Of a stretch of 64,000 nt of DNA, positions 47,194 to 59,538 are shown piece by piece. Origin of the DNA: Dimorphilus gyrociliatus (lineage: Eukaryota; Annelida; Polychaeta; Dinophilidae). Under the pieces are notes generated by a model that made no database searches, was not told the origin of the DNA, and saw nothing but the letters and a program-made list of their open reading frames with translations. Where the stretch lies: positions 3,715,891 through 3,779,890 of the forward strand of contig CAJFCJ010000002.1 of assembly GCA_904063045.1 (NCBI GenBank), in the 5' to 3' direction. Positions within the stretch are counted from its first letter, which is position 1, and each line of letters starts with the position of its first letter. The position numbers and the translations under genes are program-made.

Positions 47194-47298
47194 TAGATAA
47201 AAGATAGTTCTTCACCTGGATTCAATAGCGTACACGAAACCTTTCATATCCTCATCAAAGAGGCATACAGAATCTCCAATACAAATAGCATCAGTCAT
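36519..47298 (-). CDS. Divergent IP3 receptor / ryanodine receptor family channel
   Basis: Intracellular calcium-release channel family. Starts at ATG 47298 (MTDAICIGDSVCLFDEDMKG) and runs through several dozen short exons to TAG at 36519. Order: N-terminal suppressor/beta-trefoil (47298-46341; FEICPSLRYKMNK, GQIVQLRHIFTNKYIHMS), MIR trefoil (46310-45570; GQVVRFYHKELEGYLCAEG, IRHMCTRRYLRLS), RIH/armadillo helices (45510-43000; GKRQKLLRSL, LLGSLCVCSDIAMPENQTYI, LFEKLCYGRNEYAIKVI), RIH-associated domain (39585-38809; LGLLCDGQNKGIQDFLREQ, FNTLTEF), six-helix channel (38300-37148; FHLLHLAQFNQLLKRTIMAV, FGVIVDTFSELRDSK), then the C-terminal zinc site CFICSRSSYDFEDH...EHNQW and a coiled tail. Overall size fits IP3R, with no RyR SPRY repeats, but some motifs look RyR-like. 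The pore lacks GGGxGD: it reads LHRGLVDGIFN, then EE. Individual exon limits were only partly resolved. Confidence 0.85.
37390..37395 (-). other. Six-base microexon in the pore region of the channel gene
   Basis: The preceding exon ends GGA ATA TTT AAT|GTACGC. A pyrimidine tract and CTCAG then precede GAGGAA, which is followed at once by a GTACGT donor. The next exon begins after TTATTGTTACAG at 37297. Including GAG GAA (Glu-Glu) restores the spacing between pore loop and last helix expected for the family. Skipping it also keeps the frame, so it could be optional. Confidence 0.5.
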
Positions 47299-47602
47299 TG
47301 TCTTACGTCTTAATATTTCCAAGATTCAGAAAAATACAAATAATAGAAGTAGGTAAACATAATTTTCGATATTAGATATGTTTTTTAAATTTAAAAAAAT
47401 AATTTGTTTAAAATATCATTAAAAACAAATTTGATCTATAAAGAGACATAGAGACAGAAAGAGGAAGACGGGAGGAAAGAAAAAAGGGTAAGGGAGAAAG
47501 AAAGAAAGAAAGAAGTCTATTTACTTGTTTAAAACCAAAAACATAAAAGAACTATTATATTTTGCTTATCGTAAATATAGTATATTAAATGTACTATTTA
47601 TC
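47299..47602. repeat. Spacer with purine-rich low-complexity tract
   Basis: About 300 bases between channel gene start and galactosyltransferase 3' end. Contains a GA-rich tract at about 47447-47516 (AGAGACAGAAAGAGGAAGAC, then repeated GAAA). Presumed promoter of the channel gene. No gene seen. Confidence 0.5.
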
Positions 47603-48755
47603 TTAAATAAATTTAAATAGAGATATACTTAAAACGGTAAATACAAAAGTGAATATGAAGCGGGATGAAGCTAAGAATTTATCATTCTCTAGCGAATCTT
47701 TATGCTCCTTCGGTGAACTACCAACATCAATTGTTATATTAGTGTATAACTTATTAAATTCTTTGCTGAGAACTTTATAACCGATATCTTTTATGTTGCT
47801 TTGACCATCGTTTAGCCATCTATCTTTCCAACTTGACAATTTATTATACCGTTCTGTGGATCTCTCTCTTTTAGCATGCTTTAACATAATATATCGGCCT
47901 ATAGAAGGGTGAGGCCTATCGATACTATAACCTGAAATCAAAGATAAAATAAAAAGGCTTAGTTACACATATTAAATTAATTTTACCTGCTTCAATCAGT
48001 CTTTCATACATATCATCATCTTCCGCTCCCCATCCCCAGTATTCGTTAGAATAGCCATTAGATTTTATAAGCTGATTATGAGTTAAAGCTAAAACTCCCC
48101 CTGTCAAAGTGTAATATGGTAGTAAAAATCTCATTTCGTCAAGAGCTGGAGAGAGATGTCGCGGATTTTCCCCACAAGAGTATATATTTCTGTTATCCAG
48201 TGGTAGCATATCAACATCATGAAATATAAAACAATCATATTTGTTGTTTTGGTTATCCAAAATCTCTCGTACCCCTGAATTTATCAATTTACCCTTGTTG
48301 AAAATGTCATCGTAGGCTTGATTTAAAACAAATATTGTATAATCTCTTTTTTGCTGCTGCAGCATTTCATGTAACCTCTGAAGTAAGTGTAGAAGCTGAT
48401 GATAACGATCCCTAAAAGGGACAACGATGGCTACACGCTGTGATGGCCTACAGTCAGCGGGTCGAAATGAGCCCCCGTCAGTCACTTGTGGATACATGAA
48501 TTCAATTTTACTCATTTTCAGTTGACGTCGAATGTTTACCTGAATTTCTTGATTCAATACTGGTTTTTGACATTTTAAATACGAATTATCTTGACCCGTA
48601 GCCGATCCTGACACAAAAGTATCTGATAATATTTGAGTAGCTGAGTATCCATATCCCCAATTTCCATACTGAGCTTTGACCAAAACATAGATAGCAATCA
48701 AAATGACGTATAATCCAATAATATGCTCGTTATTAGCATGAATTTTAAAGCACAT
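47603..48755 (-). CDS. Beta-1,4-galactosyltransferase-like glycosyltransferase (GT7)
   Basis: Golgi type II enzyme transferring galactose or GalNAc from UDP-sugar to N-acetylglucosamine or related acceptors. Two exons (48755-47987 and 47931-47603, phase 1), 365 aa. Residues about 10-27 (HIIGLYVILIAIYVLVKA) are the signal anchor. The catalytic domain has VAIVVPFRDRYHQLLHLL, FVLNQAYDDIFNKGKL, the metal site FIFHDVDMLPLDNRN, ALTHNQLIKSNGYSNEYWGW and GAEDDDMYERLIEAGY, then RPHPSIGRYIMLKHAKRERS. These are the family signatures (FRDR, DVD, GWGAEDDD). Unusually, the C-terminus ends in a second hydrophobic stretch (FIFTFVFTVLSISLFKFI) not expected in this family. Whether the donor is Gal or GalNAc cannot be decided by eye. 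Confidence 0.93.
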
Positions 48756-48925
48756 GTTTCTTATAAGTACTCATCACAGTGAAAGATTCAAAAATAATTT
48801 AGCAATGACGTCATTAAGTCATCTATAAAAAAGATTCCGTAGCAGGTCGCTTCTGCTTCCTCAAATCATCAGGCCGGCCATGTAATAGTATTAGGCATAT
48901 TTAAAAAAAATGTACAAAAATAGAG

Positions 48926-48990
48926 TTTGCACCCTCTTGCCTATTGGCTTATAAGCAAAGGAAGCGGAAGTTTTGACAAAAGGGTGCAAA
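48926..48990. repeat. Inverted repeat TTTGCACCCT / AGGGTGCAAA
   Basis: Arms 48926-48935 and 48981-48990 are exact reverse complements over 10 bases, extending to about 14 with one mismatch (TTG/CAA). The loop is 45 bases. Confidence 0.8.
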
Positions 48991-49757
48991 TTCATATTCC
49001 TACTTTAAGAAGTATTTCCCCAAAATGAGAAATTTGTCTAGTGATTAATCTAGGAAGAAAATAGAGCGTATAAAAAAATAGTCTTTATCACAGATAATGA
49101 GTACTAATACATATAAACTTTAGTAAAATTATCTGGATCTTCAAGAAGATATTTTGAAAAGGAAAAAACAAAAAAAGAATTTAATATAATGCTAAAGTTA
49201 TAAGATTTATAGGCTGTGCACAAGTACATATAAGCTACTTAATTCAAAAATTATCCAAATATTTGTATATATTTCTTTAAGAACGTCACAAACAGGCATG
49301 TTTAAATAGAATCAATAGCATGTAGCTCATAGTTATCTGGCTGGCTTTTTGGACTTCCACAGGGTATCTCGTATATTTACATATATAGAAAAAACTGCTG
49401 CAAAAGGACTATTCAATGTCTTCACTTGTTGAATCTGAAATGTACTTGTTAACTACATCTTTTAATATAAAAGCTGTAGTTACTATATAATCTCTATCAT
49501 TACAATTCTAATTGTAACAAAATTCAAGTACATCACATAAATCTTTCTTAGAAGAAGTGTCAACTCTACAGGTCCCAAAAAAATTCACAATAGAAAACTG
49601 CCATATTATGGTAAATTGCAGGTTCAATCAATTTATTAGTGATCTTTAAAAACATTGAAACACATATACAAAGTCCTTCTTTTCTTCATCCTTTTTGCCT
49701 TCTTTAAAAACTATCTTCCTTTTAAAAAAATCATATCTACAAACACCCGGAAAAGGA

Positions 49758-49781
49758 AACTAGCTTGCTGCGGAGCTAGTT
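49758..49781. repeat. Compact hairpin AACTAGCT / AGCTAGTT
   Basis: Eight-base perfect arms with the eight-base loop TGCTGCGG, in the GC-rich island upstream of TEAD. Confidence 0.7.
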
Positions 49782-50077
49782 CATGACATGCGCACTGAGC
49801 GCAAGCTTCGCATATTCGTCATTTTTGCGCATTTGGTAGGGGACGCTTCGCATTCTCCGCATACCATAAATAGCAAGTAAAATTTTCGAAATCGGTTCAA
49901 TCGCTATTTATTTTATTATAAGAAAAAGACAAGTGAGTATTAAAATTTGTTTAAGTTAAAGAAATTGTCACCGAACAGTCGTAGAACCTTAAAATAAGGA
50001 AAGAATGACAGCAATGCAGGTGCGCAGGCAATGACTCACTGCGACCTGAGATATCTGGCGTTCTTTGTCCAACGTTG

Positions 50078-50144
50078 GCTATAGCATTTATTTAAGGCTG
50101 TGCAGACTGTATCTGGAGCGCGCGCTTTAAATAAATGCTACAGC
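50078..50144. repeat. 18-bp inverted repeat around a GC-rich loop
   Basis: GCTATAGCATTTATTTAA at 50078-50095 pairs with TTAAATAAATGCTACAGC at 50127-50144, 17 of 18 positions. The 31-base loop is GC-rich (GGAGCGCGCGC). It could be a short transposon relic, a regulatory cruciform or a structured RNA. Confidence 0.8.
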
Positions 50145-50553
50145 AAACTTCTAGGCCTATATAAGCTTATGTATAAGTATATTTAATAACGTTAGATTAA
50201 TCCTCTTTTTAAAAATAAAGTAGAAGCATTGAATTAGTATAAATTCCAAGAAGTTTAACGTATACAATTTTTGTATTTAACTTATAAATAATCACTTGAT
50301 TAGTATGTTGTATTGTATATAGTTTTATTTATATCACCGCTTCTTCTATCCTTTTCTTGTATATTGTTTCTCTAGTGAAGAACGTCTAACGGTTTTTTTA
50401 AACATTGATAGCACCAGTCGTGATTTCTCACAGACGGTCACGGTTCATAATTTAGTTTCCTCTTTATTCGATAAGTGCGCTCAAACCGGAATACGAATAG
50501 AAAAGTCTAAGTTGATCAGTTTATTAAATATATACTCTTAATTTGAATATATC

Positions 50554-50678
50554 GTAATGTAGAGCTCTTACAGAAGTAGCCAGAAGGATGGTTTGAAATA
50601 GATGCTCTACATTACATGTTAAGGTGTTAAGTTTACATCTGAATCTAGTTAGAGCGTACATTTTACCAAACGCTCTAA
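50554..50678. repeat. Two adjacent hairpins: 12-bp and 8-bp inverted repeats
   Basis: GTAATGTAGAGC at 50554-50565 pairs perfectly with GCTCTACATTAC at 50604-50615. Then TTAGAGCG at 50649-50656 pairs with CGCTCTAA at 50671-50678. Both stems share an AGAGC core. Confidence 0.75.
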
Positions 50679-51561
50679 TCTTACTTACGGCTCAGTAGAC
50701 GAGAGAATTTGTAACACATGATGACAAAGACTTTACACGCGTCCAAAAAAAAAATCCAATATAATTTAAGTAACAATTATGTGTCTCGCGTTATGTAATT
50801 GTTACGTAAGGAAGTGTTAGGATATCTAGTTCGATACAAAATTCCATCTCCTACTTTTCTTCTTCGTTTTGTAATTACAAAATTCTTTCATTAGTTTCTA
50901 CTATTGGATAATTAATTAATTGATTTCATTAAAATGGAATTTGAGAATCTTCAATATACTAAGAATTAATTGCTGAAGCAGCAAAAAAGCATATGTGATA
51001 AATATAGGCTTGGTAGTTTATGACCGACAGACAATTTCTTTCTATGAAATTCTTATATAGAATAAATATTACCTTATCTCTTGGTAAAAAATGCCAAACA
51101 TATATAAACATAAAGAAATAGACGGCTTTTTTTTTGTAAAATATAATTTATATTTTATTTGGTGTTTTAAGAATTGAATTAACCCAATTAAACATAATTT
51201 ATAATGACAGTATTTATTATTATTAATAAATCAAAATAGCTATTAAAAATTTTGAACCTAAACCTTTTGTAATTATTATACAATTGTAAATATACTATCA
51301 TCGGTTTGAAGTACTTTATAGATAACGATTGAATTTTGATAAGGATAAGAATTGATGAGATATAGGTTATTCGTGGAGAGTTACAGTTTTTTAATTAATA
51401 AAGGTTACGGTACAAAAAAACAAAGGCGATATCGTCTTTCTACTACTTTTTACCATGCTCCAAAACTTATCTTTTTCCCTGTAATTATAACTATGCTTCA
51501 CTTTTAAGATTTTCTTAATAAAAACTTTTTACTTAAAAGTATTACTTTCTTTTAAAAAAGA

Positions 51562-53410
<1,849 letters not shown>

Positions 53411-54548
53411 AAAAAAAATGCCTATCGCTTTTGAAATGTGCTTCTTCAACAGTGCCATCCGATTTCGGATACTGAATGATCTCAATTTGCCTCTCTATAC
53501 TTATACGACTTATCCTTTTTCTTTTTTTTACTATATTTCCTTCGACTATGTGCTCTAATCCGTCTTTTTCTAAAATGTTCTGTAATATATCACAGAAAGA
53601 TAGCATATCATCAAAAATTTATGTATATGTAAATTATTGTATAAAAAGACAAAAAAAACAAAACAAAACAAAAAAAAACAGAGATGGTTTTATATTTTTT
53701 ATTTATTATTTTTGCTGTGCTCTTTTTTTCTTCCCTTTACAAAATCTGCTGTTTGTTTAACGTGTTTCTTTATGCAAATTGTAGTAAAATACTAATAAAT
53801 ATATTTTATTAATGTTAAAATTATAAAAATTTTAATTAATATTCTACTTTAAATGAAAATGCTGTAGTTCCCAAATGTAGGGTTAAGTGAATTTGCAGGT
53901 AACAACAGCTGCAGACATTAAAGCATCAATCACTTTTATTTCCGAAATAATTGCGATCAATTTGCCAAAGGGTTAAAAATAAAAGTACAACATTTTTTGA
54001 AAGTCGATTATTTCTAGGAAAGCAGAAGATAGGGGTGCAAAGCGCATAATTAAATATTTTAAAGAATAATGTATATACTTATATTACTGGTGGGTAAAGA
54101 GCATAAGGAGAATGTTTAAATATAGGACAAATATAAAAAGCATTTGCTGACCTGATTAAAAGAATGACCAATTTCGACTTTTTTCGATAAAAAAATTATC
54201 AGTTCTATTTTCATAGGCAGTGACCTAATTATTTATGTAAATGGAAATTCAGTAGTCCACTTTAGGTCTATCATGTTCTTTTGAAATTGCCACCATTTTA
54301 GTGCGATGTCCATAACAAATACGGTTTAGAATCATTGTTGGTTTCGTAAACGCTTTGGAAAAATCGGTTTTCAAAGCATTCTGATATTGCAATGTTAGTT
54401 TACATTTTAAAATAAATTTTAATAATTATTTTGTAATAAAAGCATTTCGGTCTATTAGTATTTGAATTTGCTGGAATTTCCATTGCAGTCAAGAAATCGG
54501 GGTTCTTGCCGCTTGTGTGATCGATAATACCAAATTGTTTTGTTTATA
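53411..54548. other. Spacer between TEAD and SARNP
   Basis: About 1.1 kb. Left part is the TEAD 3' UTR with AATAAA at 53794-53799. The right 250 bases should be the SARNP promoter. GGGGTGCAAA near 54034 resembles the 10-mer repeated upstream of TEAD. An antisense frame at 53400-53606 has no recognisable domain. Confidence 0.4.
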
Positions 54549-55709
54549 ATGGCCGATGTTGAGGATTATTCAAAACTAAAAGTGTGTTTTAACATATAAT
54601 AATACAATTTAATTACAATTAAAAAATGCTATGTGTTTTAAATATGTGATCCTTTTAGGTTGTCGATTTACGTAAATTATGCAAAGAAAAAGGTCTAGAT
54701 CACTCTGGAAATAAAGCAGACCTGGTGAACAGGTTACAAGAACGAGCAGCTGAAGAAGAAATAGGAGACCTTACAGGTATTTAAATATACCAATTAATTT
54801 ATTGCGATCTTATTCCGAATTTTCCAAAGCTGACATTGGAGGAGACGACGTCACAGACGATGTGTTAAATGTAAGTTTGTGTAAGATTACTTGTAAATGC
54901 ATTGCTTAAACCTTATTTCTATATAGGATGGGGAGCTTAGTGATCCAAATGATGATGACCATGTCAAAGACGGTGATAAATCCACCGTATCAAATTCCAA
55001 TCCAGAGTAAGTAGCTCCTAGCATTTTCAGTTATTCGAATCATTAATTATGCATCATTTAGACAAGGAAAACCTAATAAAAAACCAGAGGAAAAAGAACC
55101 AACCCAACCGAAATCAGAATCAGCTTCTTCAGCAGCAACAGTAAGTAATGAAGAAAATTTTTAACTAATTTTAAAGTAACATATGTTACCTATTTTATCT
55201 AGAAATTAGAAGAGAGAGCAAAAAGATTTGGAGGTTTTGTCTCAGATGAGGCTAAGAAAGCTCACAGAGCAGCTAGATTTGGCCAAGCTACAGTAAATAT
55301 GAAAATATTCAGATAATATTTCATATTTTATTAATAACGTTTCCATAATTTAATATTAGAGTCCCGACGTGCTAAAGCGTCGCGCGGAACGTTTTGGTCA
55401 AGTCAATTCTACTAAAGACTCAGCTAAATCAGCCAATACTGTAAGTTATAACTTTTCATTAAATTACTATTAATAATTCAATTGATTTTCAGGATACAAG
55501 TGCCAGCTCCGAAAAACTTCTGGAGAGAGCAAAACGTTTCGGAATTCAAACTAAAGTAAGTTCAATATAATGGTGTAAAATTATGTATATATTTTAATGC
55601 CTCTTAGGAGACTAAAGAGGAGCAATTAAGAAAGAGATCAGAAAGATTTGACGTAGAAGCTATCAATAAGAAAAAGGCTCGCGCTGAAAGATTTAAAATA
55701 AAAAGCTAA
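54549..55709 (+). CDS. SARNP: SAP domain RNA-binding protein, SARNP/Tho1 (CIP29) family
   Basis: Nuclear mRNP factor of the TREX export pathway that binds the helicase UAP56/DDX39B. ATG 54549 (MADVEDYSKLK), nine short exons, stop TAA 55707-55709. Exons 1-2 form the SAP domain (VVDLRKLCKEKGLDHSGNKA, then DLVNRLQERAAEEE). An acidic linker follows (DDVTDDVLNDGELSDPNDDD), then a Lys/Pro/Glu-rich stretch. The C-terminal half has repeated Tho1/MOS11-type motifs, each on its own exon: KLEERAKRFGGF, AHRAARFGQ, LKRRAERFGQ, LLERAKRFGI, LRKRSERFD and RAERFKIKS. In this family the RxxRFG units contact UAP56. AATAAA follows at 55783-55788. Confidence 0.93.
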
Positions 55710-56116
55710 ATGAATAACTTTCTGTATATTGATCTTCTTTGTTATAGATAGTCTATGCGTAGTGGTTCATTTCTCTGCTGTTAATAAAATTGTTCTGTCT
55801 TCACTATTTTTTAAAACTATTGGAGGTTAAAATAAATAAATTAACATATATTCAGTACATATAAATGTAAATATATACGGTATATCTATATACATTATAT
55901 ATATTTTTATATTAGTATATACAGTGTATATGTGATATATAAAAATGTGTACTTATTAATATGACAAATGCATATGTAATTTTAAATTTACATGCTTTAT
56001 TTATTCAATTTTAATGGCAGATAGTAGCTTTTTTAAATACTTCGACCAATAACGAGATGCACATGCGAGTTAAGGCTCTCGATATATTGCAGAGAGAAAA
56101 TTTAATAATTTCCTAT
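55710..56116. other. Convergent spacer with TA-rich tandem DNA
   Basis: About 400 bases between SARNP and CNOT7 3' ends. AATAAA at 55783-55788 serves SARNP. 55855-55945 is a degenerate TATATA/GTATAT tract. No gene. Confidence 0.5.
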
Positions 56117-57283
56117 TTAGTTGGACGGGTTCGTCCCAGGAGAACTGGTACATGTTGCAGTATTTCTATCAAAAGCACCATTTGAATCGGAACTGACAAG
56201 TTTACCGTTTTGGTAACAACCTCCCAAGCCATACAAATGATTTAGATATTTTTCTTCGTCAATTAAATTCTCAAAGAAAAGTTCACGCATTTTGAAGAAG
56301 ACCTGACCAGTTACAAGACTATCAGACCCAGCCTGGTGTTGTTGACCTATTCTAATAATTTCCAGTTGATCGGCAATTTCTTGCAATCCTCCTTTCAGCT
56401 GTTTGCAGCTTTTCATCAAATATTTTACATCATAAATTTTGGGGAAGTATGTATTCAAGTATTCGTGAAATCGCATCTCACTATCTGGTAAATTTCTTAC
56501 AATGAGTAAATGAAGAAGATACGAAAAATCATAAGAGCTACAGAAGGGAGAAATGAAAAATATTTTATTATTCAACAGCTATTTGATATGTTTAAAAAAA
56601 AATAACCTATGAAAACTTAACCAATAAACGTTATCCATTAGTATTAAACCGGATCCCAAAAGTATTTCCGCAAAATCGCAAGGATCAATTCCTTCCGTAC
56701 TATGTTTGGCAAATAAAATACCAGAGTTCTGAAGCAGATCAATCGAATCCGAAGCATACATGTCCTCGTTCAAGTTAAAATGAAAGTTGAACTGGAAAGT
56801 GCAAGTGGGAGAGGGAGTTCGACCATTTTTATCCATAAATGTTAGGCCAATCTGTAAAATGAATTTATTTTATATCTTAATTCTATTTGGAAACCACTGT
56901 ACTTGTATAACTTTCAAAACATCCACGTTACATTTCATACATTGGTATTGGAAGTCATTCGTGCTCTTAAACTCTCCCATTGGACGGCAACAGACACCGG
57001 GAAATTCTGTATCCTAGATTTTTGAAGATGATCAATTTTTTATCTATATTTCCAAGAACATGAATCTTACCATGGCTACATAGTTGTATTGCGTCACCAA
57101 CTTTCGAATTTTTTTAAAAGCTTCTTCTAAATCATTCTTCCAAACGTCAACGATTTTCTCATCATTTTGTTTGAGAATGATGCGCTGTTGAGAAGCCATT
57201 GTGTGGTTCGAGACAGAAGATGGCAAGTGGTGCATCAATTGCAATCCGTTATCATTAATACTTGAAATGGCAGTCATTTGCAT
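56117..57283 (-). CDS. CNOT7: CCR4-NOT deadenylase subunit CNOT7/8 (CAF1/Pop2)
   Basis: DEDD exonuclease that shortens mRNA poly(A) tails in the CCR4-NOT complex. Exons on the minus strand: 57283-57071, 57013-56903, 56851-56607 and 56537-56117, 329 aa, phases consistent. Start chosen at ATG 57283 (MQMTAISSIND); the frame is open upstream but has no earlier ATG. Key motifs: IVDVWKNDLEEAFKKIRKLV, YVAMDTEFPG (catalytic D and E, split by intron 1), CRPMGEF, IGLTFMDKNGRTPSPTCTFQ, LSFHSSYDFSYLLHLL (third acidic residue), DVKYLMKSCKQLKGGLQEIA, RIGQQHQAGSDSLVTGQVFF (fourth) and HLYGLGG. An N-terminal extension of about 40 residues precedes the part homologous to human CNOT7. Divergent from NDUFA9, with about 380 bases between ATGs. 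Confidence 0.97.
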
Positions 57284-57662
57284 TTTTTTAATTCTAGTGT
57301 AAAAAGTTAATAAAATTACACTAGCATCAAATTTCAATTTTGGTTGGACTCTATATATGACTATCTGTCAGTTAGATTATCGGTAATTTGTCTAAGAGCG
57401 TACCATCAGATGGCGATGTTGAAAACAATATAGTACAACCCTAGTACACTGACACTAATGTGTCAATATTATTAACTAGAAAGAAACTTACTGGTTAATA
57501 CTTTAATTTTCAGATAGAGTATTTTTTTCAAGTGTCTTGTGCGAAGTTTTGAGAAAATATTACTTTTTTAGATTCATCAGTTATCGCAAAGAATTATTGA
57601 ACCGCCATGTTACCGGAAGTCGATATTTCACAATTTCACACCGACTGAGAAAACTGGTAATA
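57284..57662. promoter_or_regulatory. Bidirectional CNOT7/NDUFA9 promoter with YY1-like and ETS-like sites
   Basis: CCGCCATGTT at 57602-57611 resembles a YY1 site. Next to it, ACCGGAAGT (57612-57620) is a consensus ETS/GABP core, frequent in promoters of mitochondrial-protein genes, about 43 bases before the NDUFA9 ATG. AGATGGCGATG near 57411 is a second YY1-like motif in the opposite orientation. TGACAC/GTGTCA at 57450-57465 is a short palindrome. Motif calls are by eye. Confidence 0.5.
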
Positions 57663-59538
57663 TATGGCGGTTTCGTTCTCAGCGAAAACATTGCTGCAAA
57701 ACAGCCGTAAGTTGAAGAATTTTTACTATCAATAAAAATAGCTAATATTTAATCATTCAAGGTTGATATTGATCTCTTTAAAAGAAACGCCTTTTTTGAA
57801 ATAACTATGAAATTGCTTTTTAGCAGATGACCTTCAGTTTCTATGTTGAGATGTAAATACATGTTTCTTTTATAGTTAGCCGCTCGGCTCCATCGGCTGT
57901 GGGATTATTGCAAAAGAGAAATGAGAGCACAGAGTTCGTATCTGCCCAACCTTCGCAAAATTTGGCAAATGTGAGACGCGGAACTGGAGGCAGATCATCG
58001 TTTAGTGGTTTAGTCTGTACTGTCTTTGGTGCCAGTGGATTCCTCGGTCGTTATGTTGTGAACCAATTAGGTATTTTTTCTTTTCTAATATTTGGTATAA
58101 TTTAGCAGCTAATGTCATTTTTTTTTAGGTAAAATTGGATCACAAGTAGTTATTCCTTACAGAGGCGAGCCATACTTTGCAAGACAGCTTAAACTCGCTG
58201 GGGACCTGGGTCAAATCCTGTTTATGGTAAGATTTACAAGTAATGGGATATTTGTAATAAACGCTATAAAATTTTTAGCCTTTTGAGCTGCGTGATGAGG
58301 AAGCTATTAGAAAATGCATGAAGTATTCCAACGTTGTTGTTAACCTTATTGGATGTGATTGGGAGACAAAGTTGGTGAATTGTACAAAGAAATATTTGTA
58401 AACGCTTTATTTAAATTTATTTTAATAGGAATTTTAAATTTGATGAGGTCAACAATGAAGGAGCTCGAAGACTTGCTAAAATTGCTAAGGAACAAGGAGT
58501 AGAAAAATTCATTCAGTTTTCATCTATTAACTCTTCACCTAATCCGCCAAGCTTCTACAAACAGGGAGGATCCAAATACTTGAGTACAAAGGTTTGAAAG
58601 ACGCCTCTTTTGAAAGATTGATATTAATAGTAATTAATTTTATTTTCAGTACGCAGGAGAACTGGCAGTTAGAGAAGAGTTTCCCGAAGCTATTATTCTT
58701 AAGCTAGCTGACGTCTATGGACAAGAAGATCGTTTCCTGAGATACTATGCAAGTTTTTGTATGTTTAGATTTATTTGACTACTTGTTAAATTAATGATGG
58801 CTAATCTAATTTGTATTTTCCAGATCGTCGAAGTTTCAAGATGCTTCCCCTGTACAAACAGGGATTAGAGACAATAAAAATGCCAATTCACTGTACTGAT
58901 GTGTCTAAGGCTACAATAAAAGCCATTCTTGATCCAGAAAGCAACGGTAAAACTTTCGAAATTGTTGGGTGAGTTGTTCGGCTTCAAATGATTTAGGTGT
59001 ACTTTTATATTAAGTGAATTTTTTGTTTTTGGGTGTGTTATAGTCCGAAGGCATACGTTCTTAACGACTTGGTAGAATATTTCTACAAGGTGATGAGATA
59101 TCCCCACATCAGAAAAACCCCAGTGCACCCGTTATTTAGGTAAGCCCAGGAAGAAATGGACTGGAATAACATATGTACTTTTTATATGTTTATCTGCTAT
59201 GATTTATTATTTATAGGCTCAAAGTAAAGTGGATGTCGATGATGCCGTCGTACCCGATTCTATCCGATGATAAACTAGAAAGAGTTGCGTTATTGTTTGC
59301 GTTATCAATTTAATACCTAATTGAACCTTTTTAACCCCTATAGGAATTCGTATCGGATAAGATAACCGGAAATCCAGGGCTGGCTGACCTTGGGATAACA
59401 CCAATAAATTTAGAAGATCGTATACATTGGGAACTGATGCCGTACCGAAAATATAATTATTATGAACCGAAAGTAGGAGAATTTCCCAATCCAGATCCTC
59501 CACCCAATCTTGGAGCTCCACGTCCAGTTTTCATTTAA
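57663..59538 (+). CDS. NDUFA9: Complex I accessory subunit NDUFA9 (39 kDa, SDR fold)
   Basis: Mitochondrial NADH dehydrogenase accessory subunit with an extended short-chain-dehydrogenase fold that binds NADPH and stabilises the peripheral/membrane arm junction. ATG 57663 begins [20 protein letters not shown], a basic, Ser-rich presequence suitable for mitochondrial import. The nucleotide-binding motif is [20 protein letters not shown]. Then [120 protein letters not shown] and [20 protein letters not shown] follow, matching NDUFA9 order. About ten exons with introns of 50-90 bases. Stop TAA 59536-59538. It keeps GxxGFLG but has YLSTK where active SDRs have YxxxK. Confidence 0.96.

Larger units (their letters stand above)
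48756..51561. other. 2.8-kb non-coding region upstream of TEAD, with several inverted repeats
   Basis: No protein gene recognised. It holds the galactosyltransferase promoter at the left and probably TEAD regulatory and 5' UTR sequence at the right. A GC-richer island at 49740-50150 contrasts with the AT-rich surroundings. At 49862-49945, CCATAAATAGC followed by AGACAAGTGAGT could be a TATA-like box and a non-coding first exon with donor, for splicing to an acceptor-like TTTTAAAAAAG before the TEAD ATG. This is conjecture. Hairpins are listed separately. Confidence 0.45.
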
